DNA from: Osedax fenrisi
Lineage: Eukaryota > Annelida > Polychaeta > Sabellida > Siboglinidae
Assembly (NCBI GenBank): GCA_964019155.1
Contig: OZ025241.1
Coordinates: forward strand, 6,360,681 to 6,424,680
Direction of reading: 5' to 3'
DNA length: 64,000 nt
The notes under the pieces are model-generated. The model saw only the letters and a list, made by a program, of their open reading frames with translations. It made no database searches and had not been told where the DNA came from. The position numbers and the translations under genes are program-made. Every line of letters begins with the position of its first letter. The stretch's first letter is position 1. Of the stretch, positions 1-13,819 are shown one piece after another.

Positions 1-41
1 CATCTTAGATACTATGTCCAGTGGACATGGTATCTAAGATG
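1..41. repeat. 41-base near-perfect palindrome
   Basis: CATCTTAGATAC at the start pairs with GTATCTAAGATG at 30-41, with TGTCC/GGACA inside. One T-G mismatch and a very short centre. It could be a cruciform or the inner end of a MITE that starts outside the window. Confidence 0.6.
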
Positions 42-412
42 ATACATCTATTATTTCATAGGTTTATGAATACTTATAGTATACTATTAATATTATTGCT
101 GTTTAACTTTCACATACAAATAAACAAGTAATTTGATGTAATGAAGGTATTAAATAGAATACATGTGTATAGTGTAATCATTATAATATTGAAGTTTCCT
201 CTAACACACTATTTTTCTAATGATACTTTTATTTTATTAATAATTTAAATTAATTTGAAGTTAGATTTATACGATACATTATCATACACTATACTATACT
301 ATACTATACTTTATACTAAGCTATAATTTAATATACTACACTATACTATATATAAAGTATACTGTATACTAAGCTAGACTGCACTATACTATACTCGTCA
401 CTTTCACTTTAG

Positions 413-1284
413 AATCGGTATGTAAGAATGCAGACGTTGCGGGTTTTGCTGCAGATCCCGACAACTGCCATCTGTTAGTATATATGAACACTAACAACAC
501 ACGTAATACTTGTGACTATATAAAGTATAGATAATATTATAGATGATGCGTTATATTATATATATTAATATTAATTGAAATAAGATTGATAAATTAATAT
601 ATATATATAAATTATAATTTATATTTAATGAATATTTAATTTAATAATAATTATTATTGAATTAATTACCTAAAAGAGTGCATTAAAGTAACTTAAGGTC
701 AGTGAAGTTTTGCAATATAGGTATAGGCGTATATAGGTTTAGATATAAATACATATATACACATAGGTATACCCGTTAACGCGTGGAATATGTGTGGTAA
801 GTTCAAATAAATTTCCGATTGTTACAATATATTTTAAATGTCTGTGTTAAGCTATAACACATATAACTTACATTATTATGAACATATACTACAATTTAAT
901 TATAAAGGAATTATGCCGATAAGTTTTAACTTTTATGTGTACATAATGTATGTTGTATGTATGTATGTATGTATGTATGTATGTATGTACAGTACATTTA
1001 TCTGATAACATATTCAATTTAACAAAGTACGTATATATTTGTTATATATTTAAATCAAAAATGTATATAACATATATGTTATGTACATTTTGTATTATTA
1101 TAATTGAAATTCAATTTAAATTTGTTAAATTAATGTTAAATTATTAATATAATATGAAGTAATATATGTTAATTAATTAATACTATTATGAATATTTATA
1201 ATGTAAATAATTACGATATAATGTTGATATTAAAATGTTTCCATTTTAACTTTTTTGATCAGTCAAATTTAACTAATGTTGAGC

Positions 1285-1327
<43 letters not shown>

Positions 1328-2216
1328 AAAGTAGACATACAATTTTAAATATATTTATACCGGCAAGTGATTACAATTTCATTGTATCGAATTTATTATC
1401 TAATATATAAATTATAATTTATAATATATAATATAATTTATATAGTTTTAATGTTTATTTTGTTTGTACTACTATTATATGTATATAACTATATATATAG
1501 TATATAGTATATATACTACTATCACTATAACTATAACTACAACCGCGGCTTTATTAACACTACCCTTACGTAACACAACACTGCACACACAGATACGTGA
1601 GATGCGTTGCCATTGGTAACGGCAGGTTCACCGTGTACTCGATGTCGTGCGGTCACATGTTCTGGGACCAGGTTAGTACGCACATAGCCGTATAGTTTAG
1701 GTAGAATACCATATATGGCATGTAGGTAGCATACCATATATGGGTATGTAGGTGGTATACCATATATGGACATGCATGTAGAATACCATATATGGCATGT
1801 AGGTAGCATACCATATAGGGGAATTTAGGTAGCGTACCATATATGGGCATGTAGGTAGAGTACCATATATGGGCATGTAGGTCGGCGGTATTGACTTAGC
1901 TTCATAATACTATTATATTAGCCTGGCGGTATATTTAGTACTATATATTATATATCGCCGGTACTTTTTAAGAGGACGTTTTGAAATATGAATAGTCCTA
2001 GATGACTACGAATTATTTATAAACTAAAGATAACTATGGTCATAAGTACAATACATTATATAATAAGTAAACAACATTATATCATATATAATCGAGGTGC
2101 TATGATACATTAGACATTTATTGACGTTTAATTTAAAGGGGTCCAGTATATACCGGAACCACTTACTAATTAGTGGGGTGAACTATACACCAGACAACCA
2201 CCCCGGAGTCCCTACC

Positions 2217-2273
<57 letters not shown>

Positions 2274-2408
2274 TATCCAAAGTGTTTATTTGACCTATAA
2301 TATATACAACATTGGAACGTTGTTATATATTTTACATTGACGGTCAACATGTTTGGTACAGGAATCAACTTAAACGCATATTTTAAATTCAAAATATACA
2401 CATACACT

Positions 2409-2446
<38 letters not shown>

Positions 2447-2947
2447 GATGCTTGAACATATTAATATATTAATTTAATCAGTCATATAAGTAGGTTTAAT
2501 CTACTATATATACCTATTTATAATTATAAATAAAATGTACAAGTTTATAAAAGTTGATAAACTCAGTCTTATTAAAAGCGTACATATATTACATAACATA
2601 TTACCTATCTATGACGTCAGTATTACGTCACGGTACATCACATCATCATCGCTATCTTCTTACAGACGGTTCGCACGTGCAGAACCTACATCCCAGAAGG
2701 GGCCGCGTGTAACAAAGCAGGGACCATTAGGACTGTAGCCACCACCACGGAACACACCACTAGTTCGTATCAGTATGGTCAGTGGTCGTCGTAGGGGTCA
2801 TGGGGGTCAAGTATGTCACGTGCTATGTCCTACGAGGACATCCATGTTATATGGGGGGGGGGGGGGTTTCAGATTTATCGGGATTCTGAGTCAGCTGGAT
2901 TTCTATAGTCTATATATAGACTATATAGACTCTATATCTATATAGAA

Positions 2948-3008
<61 letters not shown>

Positions 3009-3833
3009 ATAGTCTATAGTAATAGTAGTCTAGTTAGCGGGGTGGTCGAGTTAGACGAAGTGTAGGCGTCAGTTAGTATATATTACTGACTGACTATCAC
3101 ACTACTTACATCGGTAAACTAACGCCCCCCCGCCCCGCCCACTCACCGCCCACTCTCCCGCCCACAGTGAAGTTCTACTGCCCATTCGAAGTGAACCCGT
3201 CCAACCATTCTCAGTTCCGTCACGTCGGCAGCAACGAGCACTACCAGTCTTGCAAGCAATACTTCACCTTTGACCTCGACCTGTGCACCTGTATGCCGGG
3301 AAAGGGATATAGCCCACCTACCGGTTAATAATAATAATAATAATAATAAATATTTATTAGAAGTTTTAAATTGTCAATTTTTTTTTCGTATGAAATATAT
3401 AATTAGTTATGTTATTATTTCCTCTAAAGGATTAGTTAGAATAAAGTGTATTATATATTCTTTATCTAAAACTACTTCCTGTATTTATTAATATTACACC
3501 TTCGATCTCTATTATGTATTTTCGGAAACTATAGTTATAGGTATACCTATGTGGATCAGTTAACTAATGTGTCAGATACACAAGGAATAGGACGCTGATT
3601 AAATCCCTGTCCGGACCTTACAAAAAGTCTTAGAATAATATTTAGAAGTGATCTTATATAATTGTGTATATAAATGATCGGCTCTCGTTAAAACCATGGA
3701 TGCCTTAATATGAGATCGGCTTCTAGGGACATTATAGCTATTTGGTTATATATAAAATGTAATCTAAGTTACTAGATGGGATGAAAGGACTCCATCAAAA
3801 TAAAAAAATGTTAAATTTTGTTAATATAATTGT

Positions 3834-3869
<36 letters not shown>

Positions 3870-5295
3870 TATATATATGTTATATATTTTACTATTAAAC
3901 TCTTTATAATTTTTAACAGTAGTATTATAATGTATTCCCATATGGAAATGCCTAAATCCGATATAATTTAATACTATAATATAGTATAGTATACTAATAT
4001 AACATAGTATACTATAGTATCAACACAATGCTAATATCGCACACGCTTGTACATAGTATATCTATTTTGAAAACATTTAAATTAAATAGTTCGAAGGTTT
4101 ATAATACAAATGTAACTAGATTTAGTTAAATATAGATTGAAGTTTAGAATTGGTAAAAAGATTTATCACGATTTAAAAACGATTTATTTTAACTTACATC
4201 CTATTATTATATTTATAATAATATATTATCTATACACTGATTCGTTGTATTTTTTGTAGACATATATTATATAATCAAATGTAGGTTATATTATTACCGG
4301 AAGTACGTTCCCGTTATTACTTACGATATAATATTATTATAGATACATGGTATACGACGTACGAAATTTAAATTTAAATTTCAATGGCTATATTTCATAG
4401 TACATTACTATAATTTGATTGGTTAACAAATTCACGTTTATATCGGTATTTAAAACACCAGGTGTCGCTAGTTAGTATGTATATAAGTATTTATATGCGA
4501 ATATAAACAAAAGTTAAAGAATAATCTATGATATTGCTCAGAATTGAGTAAACTATACCTATTGCATATATGTTTATATTTCGAATTTTTACGCAATGCC
4601 GTATATAAAAGTGACACTTTCAAGAAGTTTTTGAGTGAAATTGTCCACTCGCTTTTTAGTTTTTCCCCCGTTTTGAAGTTTTCCCACAAAAAAATCAGAT
4701 TTTTTCACAATCAATTTACTTGGTATAAATCAGTGGGAGATATATTTTATTAGATAGTTATTAATATATAATTTGTTTATATATCTATTTAAGGAATTCT
4801 CCCATTTTCAAATCCTCATAAAGTGCAGATAGTATTAACTATATTATTAGTAATAACTTATAACTAAATAACCCGGTTACCTTAGTAACCTTAATAACCC
4901 GTAACGCGTCACCCTCGCCAACACAGATACCACGACACCGGAGAGGACTACTGAATACGACACCACCACTACCCACGGCTACGACACAACAACTACCATA
5001 CCTACAACAACTACTACTACTACCACTACTATATACACAACAATGACCGTACCTACAACCACTACGGAACCTACAACAACTACCGAGCCTACAACTACTA
5101 CCACGCCTACAACTACTACCACGCCTACAACCACGACCCTTGCCACCACAATAACAAAGGAGTCGTGTAGTTCATCAGATGTCGTCGCCCATTAGTTAGT
5201 CATTAGCCACTGCCTAACTTATATTAGTACACGATAGCGATACTAGTAGTTATAATAGATAACACTAATAATGAATCTGATATTATTATACTATA

Positions 5296-5338
<43 letters not shown>

Positions 5339-5529
5339 TATAGTATAACTAACACCTATATTGAGAATAATATAATTTATTTTACATCTATTAATCTGTT
5401 ATAAGTTGTTTAGATTTTCCGGATGTAAATAAATATATCGCTTATTTGATAATTATCTTATAAGCATATACGCTCTAAGTTTGACCATTAAAGTGAAGTT
5501 TATCCTCTAAATAGAGTATACTATAGTAT

Positions 5530-5580
<51 letters not shown>

Positions 5581-6044
5581 TAACTATAGTGAACTTAACA
5601 TTAATACAGAATTTAGATATATTTTACTTAATAATAATGTTAACAATTTATCAATACTATAATTATATATATATATATTAAGTTATATATAACTTAAATC
5701 ATTTTATGTAATAGATAATCATTTAATATTATGTATTGATTATCATCCATTACCAAGTCGAGGCTATACATTAAGCCCGGCATTAATCTATACTTAAATA
5801 CATTTAATTTTAAATTCTTATAAATGCTTACATCAGTGATTAGGTCATAAGCTTAATCTGAATCTTTACAATAGTAATTATCTCATACATTCTAATACAT
5901 AAAACTATAATGATACAAATAATCAGAGAGCGATAATGACGATATTTTAAATAGATAATCAAACAGGATATATGTCCATTTATTTCGGAATTAATTAAGT
6001 AAATAGTATATGAATTACATAGTATTGACATATGAGTATAATAA

Positions 6045-6112
<68 letters not shown>

Positions 6113-8696
6113 TGTTATATAAGTATATAAACATACATGTTTTTATATAAGGACAGTTGACCAGCTGGTCAGATGGCCTGTCGATACATTACGTAGATAT
6201 ATAACAGTATTCTATCCATGTGTCTAACTGTCCATACTGTACAAATTACACAAAATGTTACATGAATCATAGCTCTAACCCCTCTAATCTAATAACCTAC
6301 CCCTCTAACCTAGTAACCTACCCCTCTAACCTAGTAACTAACCCCTCTAACCTCTACAGTTCATTCGACAGAAGCATAGCCGACTCGTCCTGTAACGCCC
6401 AACACGCCAGGGTTCTGGTAAGGACGACAGGCGGCGCCATCAGTTACGTGTACACGTCCAGACGCGCTCAGGCGATCAGATTCGACGGTAAAACCTACCT
6501 CAGGGTTAGTGGCACCGGAAGTGGGCAGGTCACGTGACCGCGGTGAGATGTAACACGTGGTTTCGGTATTGAATCGGGCGCGCGTGTGCTGACTTGATTT
6601 TTTTGACTAAGTTTTATTTCAATACTCGTCACACTTTTACAAAACCCGATGAAACTGATGTTTGCATTTCATTTGTTTTAACGAACGAATGATACGTAAA
6701 AATATCCATTATATAATTAATATTGTGTAATATACCAACATTTCATAATAAGTTCATATAATATGTCTTTAAACCGTCTTAAAACAGATATGTTATATAA
6801 TACATAATATATATATATAATATATATATACCCATATATACATGTATATTTAATAAATTATATATATATATTAAATATAGTTCAGATACATATTATACAA
6901 TACCATTATATATAATTATCGATATAAATAGTTATATTTGTTATATTACATTATCAGTATTATATAGAGATAACACTGAAACGTAGACAATTGATTTATA
7001 CTGAATACATTAATTGATACTACATCAGTCGGTTATAGTAAGCAACATTACCATAAACTATATAAATCGTGAAATCTTTCATAATAATTATCATTGCCAA
7101 CAGTCGTCGTTTAGAAATAAATACTTCTCCGGTTTAAATGTTGAGTCAATCGCCGTCTCTTTATTCTTCAAAATTCACAAAGGTTATATATATACATATG
7201 TATGCAAATATAGGTATATGTATTATATATTTATTTAAATATTTAAAATTATTCAAAAACTTGTGTGCTTTATTTTGTCACCATAATAATTATGTAGTAG
7301 ATATACCATCACTAGATATCGCTTTTTAAAAGTTGTTCATCCTCCATTATCGGATATTTCATTATATATTCTCGAATATGATGATAATGATGATTATGTT
7401 GATGATATGTTATTTAAATACTAATTTAATTATAAAATTAGTATAGTGTGTCAATATTAGGAGAAAGTAACCTAATACGGACACTTTAACAATAAATGGT
7501 CTTAACATTTTATGACTCAATATTTATATTCAAAAATTACAATATCTTAATATTATATGATTATAGATATTATTGTGATTTTAACATTTTATTTAATCAT
7601 TTTATTCTATAGATAACGGGGGTGTCCGTATTCTGATACCCATGTCTGAATACGGACACATGTGTCGGTATTCAGTGCACTGTATTATAATACGGACACC
7701 CTGTGTTATAATACGGACACCCTATTACTAGATAAACTATATATTATTGATGAATCAATAAGATAAATTACAATTAGATTATTTATAATTAATTTTATGA
7801 ATAATTTAATATAATTCAATTAGTAATTAATTTATTAATTTTTATTATTTCATTAATTAATAATACAATTTAAGTATATAAATAATAACATTTTTAGATT
7901 TAGCTTCATCGGTGGTATTAATATTATAACGTACGCGGTTTTTTTATGAAAATAAGAATAGTTCACAAGCTTCGCGTTGATTGGTTATATGGTGTCCGTA
8001 TTAAGAAATCTAGAGTGTCCGTATTAGGGAATTATAAGAACTCTAGATATATACTTATAACTTAATTAATATTTGATAACAAATATAGAAATTATGTATA
8101 TAATGTTTAAAATATTTTAGTTTTTCATAATTTAATTAATATTAATACTAACTACGCCTATAATATATATCGATACATTTTTATATTTTTGAGAAGGTTA
8201 AAGTTAATTTTTTTTCTTCATAAATTTAAAAATGTAATACAAAATCAGTTTAGTGGATATATAAGCCCTATTTTGAATAATTAAAAGATAAAAAATACTT
8301 ATTTTGACATTTATATATTTATGATCATTTCATTTATCAACAATTTGTATGGTTTCTGAGATACCAAGAGTGTCCGTACTCGGGCACTGCCTGTATTCGT
8401 TTAATTTCCCCTACTAGACCTATTTATTATTTTTGTGTGATGACACTTTTTCTTGTACATGTTTCCAATCATTATATCACTTGGTGAAATGAGTTACATT
8501 TCTACTAAAGAGCTTATAAGTAAAGCAATACATCATTTGTGATGGAGGGAGTTGATATATATAAGATTATAAAATAACACGCATTTCATAAATGACATAC
8601 ATAAAATAAATGACATAAACTATGAAATACATATGACATTATTATGAAGCAATAGTGGAATTTCCCAAGTATTATCAGTTATGAAGTAGTATTTAA

Positions 8697-8758
<62 letters not shown>

Positions 8759-8988
8759 CCTATCAATTTCAACCGATGTCGTTAAAAATAAAATAACGTT
8801 ATTTATTGTAATAAACTTATAAAATAGTTCATTTCCAACAATTGAGATTTCGTATTTATGAATAATTAAAAATTGATAATAATATTCCTCAAATATTATT
8901 TGTCAATGTATACAGTATGATATATATATCGCAATATTTAAAACTATTTTATTCAAATAATAAATGTAATCATTCATTATATTTATAC

Positions 8989-9033
<45 letters not shown>

Positions 9034-11005
9034 TACCTCAACTATGTATTCATTCTCTTAGAAATGACGATGAAATTAGTGGAGCAAGGCGACTGCGCTG
9101 GAAACGCAGGTTTCTCCCTCGAATACCATGACAAGAGAGTCACTGTTACCTTTAGAACTTCGGAACCTCTCGCGAAACAATTCCAAAAGATAACGTTACC
9201 TGTACTACCGGTTTATATCATCGCTTACGTATTGTTATATAATGTATTTCGTCGTGAATGATTTAAATATTTAGATAATCCTTTCTTATTAGACTAGAGT
9301 AACATATAGTATGATTATAGATAATTGACTATCGATAGGAATTTAAACCCGCTCTCTATAGATGACAGATAAGATCATTTTATCGGTAATTTTATAATGT
9401 GTTTGTATTCCTATATTTTCCAGTGTTGTTTTGCATTATTTTATAATTTAATGACAATTGAATACAAGTTATAGTATTATTTATTCCACTACCAAAGAGT
9501 ACATCTTTTAACTATAATGTATTATATTTACATGTGTTTGTTTGTTTCGTTAATATATGTAAGAAATACACGTATACTAATGTTTTATTATTTAGCTTAG
9601 ATTATTTAAATAATAAAGATAATACTACTTTTAAATATTATTTTACGGTAAGAATAAGGGAAATTTAACCTTCTTCTTTCAATAATATAGTAGAATATAG
9701 TGATAATATTACTATTATTAACGTTTATGATAATAGTGGCGCTTCATTACGTAATAGTATCACTTCATTACATAATAGTAGCGATTAGTTACGCAATAGT
9801 AGAGCTTCATTACGTAACATCACCGCTTTATTACGCAATAATAGCGCTTCACTACAAGTTAACACCTAACTCTTTCAGAAAGTCGGATCCAAGAACGGAT
9901 TCCATCACGTGGCCTTCAGCTTCCACAAGAACGAGCTGCATCTTTACGTGGACGGAGTGAAGCAAGTTCTCGTGCTTCCGCGTTAGTAGTAGCGTCCGCA
10001 GCGCCGCGGTCAGAAGTCTAACGCGCTGACCATTGCTAGAATAATACTAATGAATGAACTACGCATGACGTTGAACACGTACTGCTTACATAAATATGTT
10101 GGGTGCATTAGTACTTATCTAGTACATATACGTGCTACTAAGTACCTTATTATCGAGTACAAACACGTGATATACTAAGTACATTAGTACTTATCGAGTA
10201 TACACACGTGATATACTAAGTACATTAGTACTTATCGAGTATACACACGTGATATACTAAGTACATTAGTACTTATCGAGTATACACACGTGATATACTA
10301 AGTACATTAGTACTTATCGAGTACAAACACGTGATATACTAAGTACATTAGTACTTATATAATATACACACGAGATACACTAAGTACATTAGTACTTATC
10401 GAGTATACACACGTGATATACTAAGTACATTATTACTTATCGAGTACAAACACGTGATATACTAAGTACATTACCTAATACCACACGCGATACCGACAGT
10501 GAAGCGGCTGGCACACACCATGAATGAAGTAGACGGAAATCTCTACATCGCAGCTAACTGCGCTTACGGTGATCCCTTCGACGGAGATATGGATGAGGTT
10601 AGCCGTGTGTGCGTGTGTGCGGTGCGAGTGTGTGGTGCGAGTACGAGTGTGTGCGGTGCGAGTGTGTGTGTGCGAGTGTGCGTATGCACTATTTTGTAGT
10701 TATATTCTCTCTCTACCTATCTATATACCCCATAAAATGTAATACTTTTTGTCAATTTTTATTTATTATACTATTATAAATAAAAAAAACTTCTAAAAAG
10801 TATTATTATTATTATAATATATATATATATATATATATATTGGATAATAATATATTTGATTATTATGCAATAGTGACCTAATATTCCTAAATAGTCCTAT
10901 ACGTAACATAATATCATACTCGGTTCGCAGTTGATCGTATTCAAGCACGGCTTACAGCAGTCCGACGTTGACGCCATCATAGACGAATACGAAAGTAGGA
11001 AGTGA
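413..11005 (+). CDS. Pif/BMSP-like chitin-binding and laminin-G domain protein (5' partial, 11 exons)
   Basis: Exons: 413-473, 1593-1671, 2666-2777, 3168-3323, 4927-5164, 6360-6504, 7104-7182, 9062-9201, 9879-9981, 10500-10597, 10931-11005. All junctions keep codon phase, giving 427 codons plus TGA. Exons 1-3 encode a six-cysteine peritrophin-A-type chitin-binding domain (motifs DPDNC, YVRC, MSCGHMFWDQ). Exons 3-4 carry a second, four-cysteine copy ending FDLDLCTC, as in Pif proteins. Exon 5 is a Thr/Pro mucin-like linker (TTTTEP/TTTTTP). Exons 6-11 form one laminin-G/ConA-like domain (AIRFDGKTYLR, GFHHVAFSF, LHLYVDGVK, DGDMDELIVFKHG). Family knowledge: such secreted proteins bind chitin in shell, cuticle or other extracellular matrix, so secretion is expected, but the N-terminus is outside the window. 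Donors at 5165 (gtgtag) and 9202 (gtacta) are weak and were chosen by phase. What the organism uses it for is inference. Confidence 0.85.
953..986 (+). repeat. (GTAT)n microsatellite
   Basis: About eight tandem GTAT units. An ORF through it is a repeat artefact. Confidence 0.9.
1685..1887 (+). repeat. ~29-bp minisatellite beginning 13 bases after a splice donor
   Basis: About seven diverged copies of GTAGGTAGnnTACCATATATGG. It directly follows the donor at 1672 in the Pif-like gene. Each unit has a CCATATATGG palindrome, which also fits a CArG box. Confidence 0.8.
2950..3006. repeat. (AT)n array
   Basis: Almost uninterrupted AT dinucleotides flanked by mirror-like CTATATAGACTATAT sequence, inside a Pif-like intron. 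Confidence 0.9.
3548..3812 (+). mobile_element. tRNA-derived SINE, diverged copy
   Basis: It aligns along its length with the SINE at 11719-12018: a decayed tRNA-like head ending CTGTCCGGACC, then TTTAGAAGTGATCTTATATA, GATCGGCTCTCGTTAAAACC, CCATGGATGCCTTAA and a tail GGATGGGATGAAAGGACTCC followed by A-rich sequence. The A and B boxes are eroded. It lies in an intron of the Pif-like gene. Confidence 0.8.
6045..6111. repeat. (AT)n array
   Basis: Uninterrupted AT dinucleotides, about 67 bases, one of the longest in the window. Confidence 0.9.
6270..6359 (+). repeat. ~21-bp pyrimidine minisatellite forming a splice acceptor tract
   Basis: Four copies of CCCCTCTAACCTAGTAACCTA run directly into the acceptor CTCTACAG at 6359 of the Pif-like gene, so the repeat itself is the polypyrimidine tract. 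Confidence 0.8.
7460..8411. mobile_element. 952-bp TIR element, family A copy 1
   Basis: Left end GGAGAAAGTAACCTAATACG and right end CGAATTAAA-type/TTTCCCC are flanked by TA (7458-7459, 8412-8413). The motif AATACGGACAC recurs at the termini and in a central cluster (7615-7715 and 8000-8030). The inner border GTTTCTGAGATAC mirrors GTATCTCAGAAAC of copy 2. It is non-coding. It is in the opposite orientation to the copy at 20170-24914, and alignable to it at both ends. It lies in an intron of the Pif-like gene. Confidence 0.8.
8701..8753. repeat. (AT)n array
   Basis: Uninterrupted TA dinucleotides. Confidence 0.9.
9721..9854 (+). repeat. ~22-bp intronic repeat with TTACGTAA cores
   Basis: About six units of GCTTCATTACGTAATAGTA, ending 24 bases before the acceptor at 9878 in the Pif-like gene. 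Confidence 0.75.
10106..10473 (+). repeat. 41-bp tandem repeat, about nine copies
   Basis: The unit contains TAGTACTTATCGAG, TATACACACGTGATATAC and TAAGTACAT, with a CACGTG E-box core in most copies. The array ends 26 bases before the acceptor at 10499 of the Pif-like gene. Copies are highly similar, so it is young or homogenised. Confidence 0.9.
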
Positions 11006-11096
11006 CGTAACCATGACGTAACTAGGCGATTTCTATTGTTCGCGATGACGTAATAATACGACGTATTAGTAATCTTATACCCCAACGAAAACTATT

Positions 11097-11102
11097 AATA
11101 AA
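11097..11102 (+). terminator. candidate poly(A) signal of the Pif-like gene
   Basis: AATAAA lies 91 bases after the TGA of the Pif-like gene. The 3' UTR in between contains three TGACGTAA-type motifs. Single-motif evidence in AT-rich DNA, so only moderate confidence. Confidence 0.4.
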
Positions 11103-11150
11103 CATATAGTTTAATAAATTTATTGACATATATGAGGATATTGTATTACA

Positions 11151-11191
<41 letters not shown>

Positions 11192-11718
11192 TTCTTCAAA
11201 GATCCACATAAAGGTATTATATATATATATTTATTTGATATAATATGTTTGGTTCGTTAATCAATCAGTAAGCTAGTAAGGTAATAAATCATCTATTCAG
11301 AATTACATGTCTAAAATAGACATACATGTCTAATATAGACATCGATATATATCTAATCTATATCACCACTTAATATGCCGGTAGGGTGGCTGACTTTAAC
11401 GGTATACCGTATACGGTCAGTTTGCTACATTTACACCAGTGCACGGTATTCTCGAATAGTCGTGTTCATATTTAGTAATACATTAATAACGCCGGGGTTG
11501 CATATGGTGAGCTAATTACTGTGGGGAGATTAGTAATCAGGAATCTGGGACATAGTTCGACAGTAGCGATTCGTTGTTTAGATTTAGGTTTTAGTTCAAT
11601 AGGAAATATTTCAACGAAACGTTTAGGTGTGTTGCTATGATTTGTAAACTAATCCGACATTCCCGGGTAGGTGTGGTTAACGTATACCCGCGAGAAAGTA
11701 GTACATATTATATTTAAC

Positions 11719-12018
11719 TGCCTGTGTGGCTCAGTGGTTAAGGCACCAGACACACAAGCAGTAGGACACGGGTTCGACCCTCGTCCGGACCATTAATTAA
11801 TTTTATAAAATGGGTCTTAACATATTATTTAGAAGTGATCTTATATAATTGTGTATAAATAAATGATCGGCTCTCGTTAAAACCATGGATGCCTTAACAT
11901 GAGAGCGGCTTCGAAGGGACATTAGAGCCATATATGGTTATAAGTGAAAACTTCATCTAAGTTCCTGGATGGGATGAAAGGACTCCACCAAATAAAAATA
12001 ACAATAACAATAACAATA
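11719..12018 (+). mobile_element. tRNA-derived SINE, well-preserved copy
   Basis: The head carries a pol III A box TGGCTCAGTGG (11727-11737) and B box GGTTCGACCC (11771-11780), 33 bases apart, ending CCGGACCA like a tRNA. A ~220-bp body is shared with 3548-3812, and the element ends in AAATAAAAATAACAATAACAAT. It would be transcribed by RNA polymerase III and moved by a LINE partner (family knowledge). Confidence 0.85.
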
Positions 12019-13819
12019 TGATTGTGTAGAGGATAGGTAGGAAGTAGAGTTTAGTTAAATATGTAGTCACATAGTACACTATACTATATACATGTAGGAA
12101 TGTTCGGATATGTTGAATATATAAAAATCGATAGCATTTTGTAATATTCGAATTTTATAAATATGTGATGATATAATATAATTTATACATTATATAATAT
12201 ATTATATACATAACATATAGGTTAACGTTTAGATAATGACATATATTAAGTATATGGGTATACGTCTTAGAGGTAGCAGTGGAATTAATAAAAGGTTGAT
12301 GAAGAGGAGTAGTTAACACGGAAGTTTAGTTATGTTGACTAGGTGTCTAATTAGGTGTCTAACTAGGAGTATAAATAGGCATCTATCAACACTAAAAGTA
12401 CGTTCAAATATGGAACCATCACTACCGTAGGAAGATAGGTTTCTGAGTTTACCTATACATATAACCTTAGTTTTAATTAGTTGATGTTACTTGAGTTGAA
12501 GCATATTGGCATATATGGTATTGTTGATGGAATACAGTATGCCAGACTCAAAGTATGGATAGTCAGTATTTTATTTTTACCTGGATATGTTCGCGAAAGT
12601 AAGCCAATTGTATATGTTGATGTATATAAAGGAAATCAGGTTGATAATTAAGAGTATTAGTTGATGTATCGAATCTTGAGGCACCCCATTTATTATCAGA
12701 TAAAAATGAACGATGCGAGTATATAAATATGTCAGAATTAATATAATTTTTATAAAGTAAGACGAACATTATTATAGCGAGTCTTTATATACTAGTATAG
12801 GTAGACTATTAATATGAAACGAACGAGATCTTAATACACACTGATGGGGGGTCGATAACTATGTACAAGTCTATTTTATTATCAATAATTTTCCATAATA
12901 TACATGAAGCAATCTCCGTGGATATGATTGATGTGATTTTTGAAATACAAATATGAGGGGTTTTAGATAAATCGAAAATATTTTTTTTAACTCTTATGTA
13001 TATTAATATTCAGATCAAAATTATTGATAAATGGTAGTATGACCCTTGTCTTACTTTGGTAATCATTGGCTAAATACAAATATCATTCTAAAGTTGACTA
13101 ATTATTATTTATAATATCTATAAATAACTGGTTCCAGTGCAATACATTTATATCTACCTATATATTCCAGATACAGATAACAATAATTACCCTGTATAGT
13201 TTAAGAAGTGAATTCCTTTATGATGTTATATAAGACTGATATTTCATTGGAGGAGTGTTGTGTTATTATTTCGATATTTGGAAAGCTACCATATTCGAAA
13301 TATTGATAAATATCGATAAATGTCGTTTATATTAATCTCTATTAATTATTAAGAACGTCGTATTATCGACTATTAAATATACACAATGTATGATGCATAA
13401 TGCATGATAAATTATGATTGGTGCATATGGCTAGATGAATTATGATTGATGCATGATGCATAATATGATGCATCACTTATAATATATATATATATATATT
13501 ATATAATATAATATATATATATATATATATATATTATACATATTGAAAAATAACTATAGTTATAAATATTAATCCAATACTTATTTAGACTATAATACTT
13601 AAATGATACAATATCATAATAATATATAAAATCAATTAAGTATTATAGTGTTTAAGTATTAAATAATGTTAATATTATTGTTAGTAAATCTTTAAAAATA
13701 TAAAATAACACGAATGATATATCATACATTATGTGTTAACATATGTTATGTAATAATATTAACTTTAAACAACGTATTCTATGTACTATAGGTATATATC
13801 ATATATTAAATAATACATA

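Noticed and set aside
6220..6357. Coding sequence upstream of the LamG exon (NPSNLVTYPSNL repeats)
   Set aside because: It is the pyrimidine minisatellite of the intron. Phase with the mucin exon requires splicing at 6359.
10106..10473. Regular ~41-bp repeats resembling a CRISPR array
   Set aside because: The whole unit repeats with no unique spacers, and the context is a eukaryotic intron.
11719..11792. tRNA gene with A and B boxes
   Set aside because: It continues into a ~220-bp body shared with a second copy at 3548 and an A-rich tail, so it is a SINE head and not a functional tRNA.
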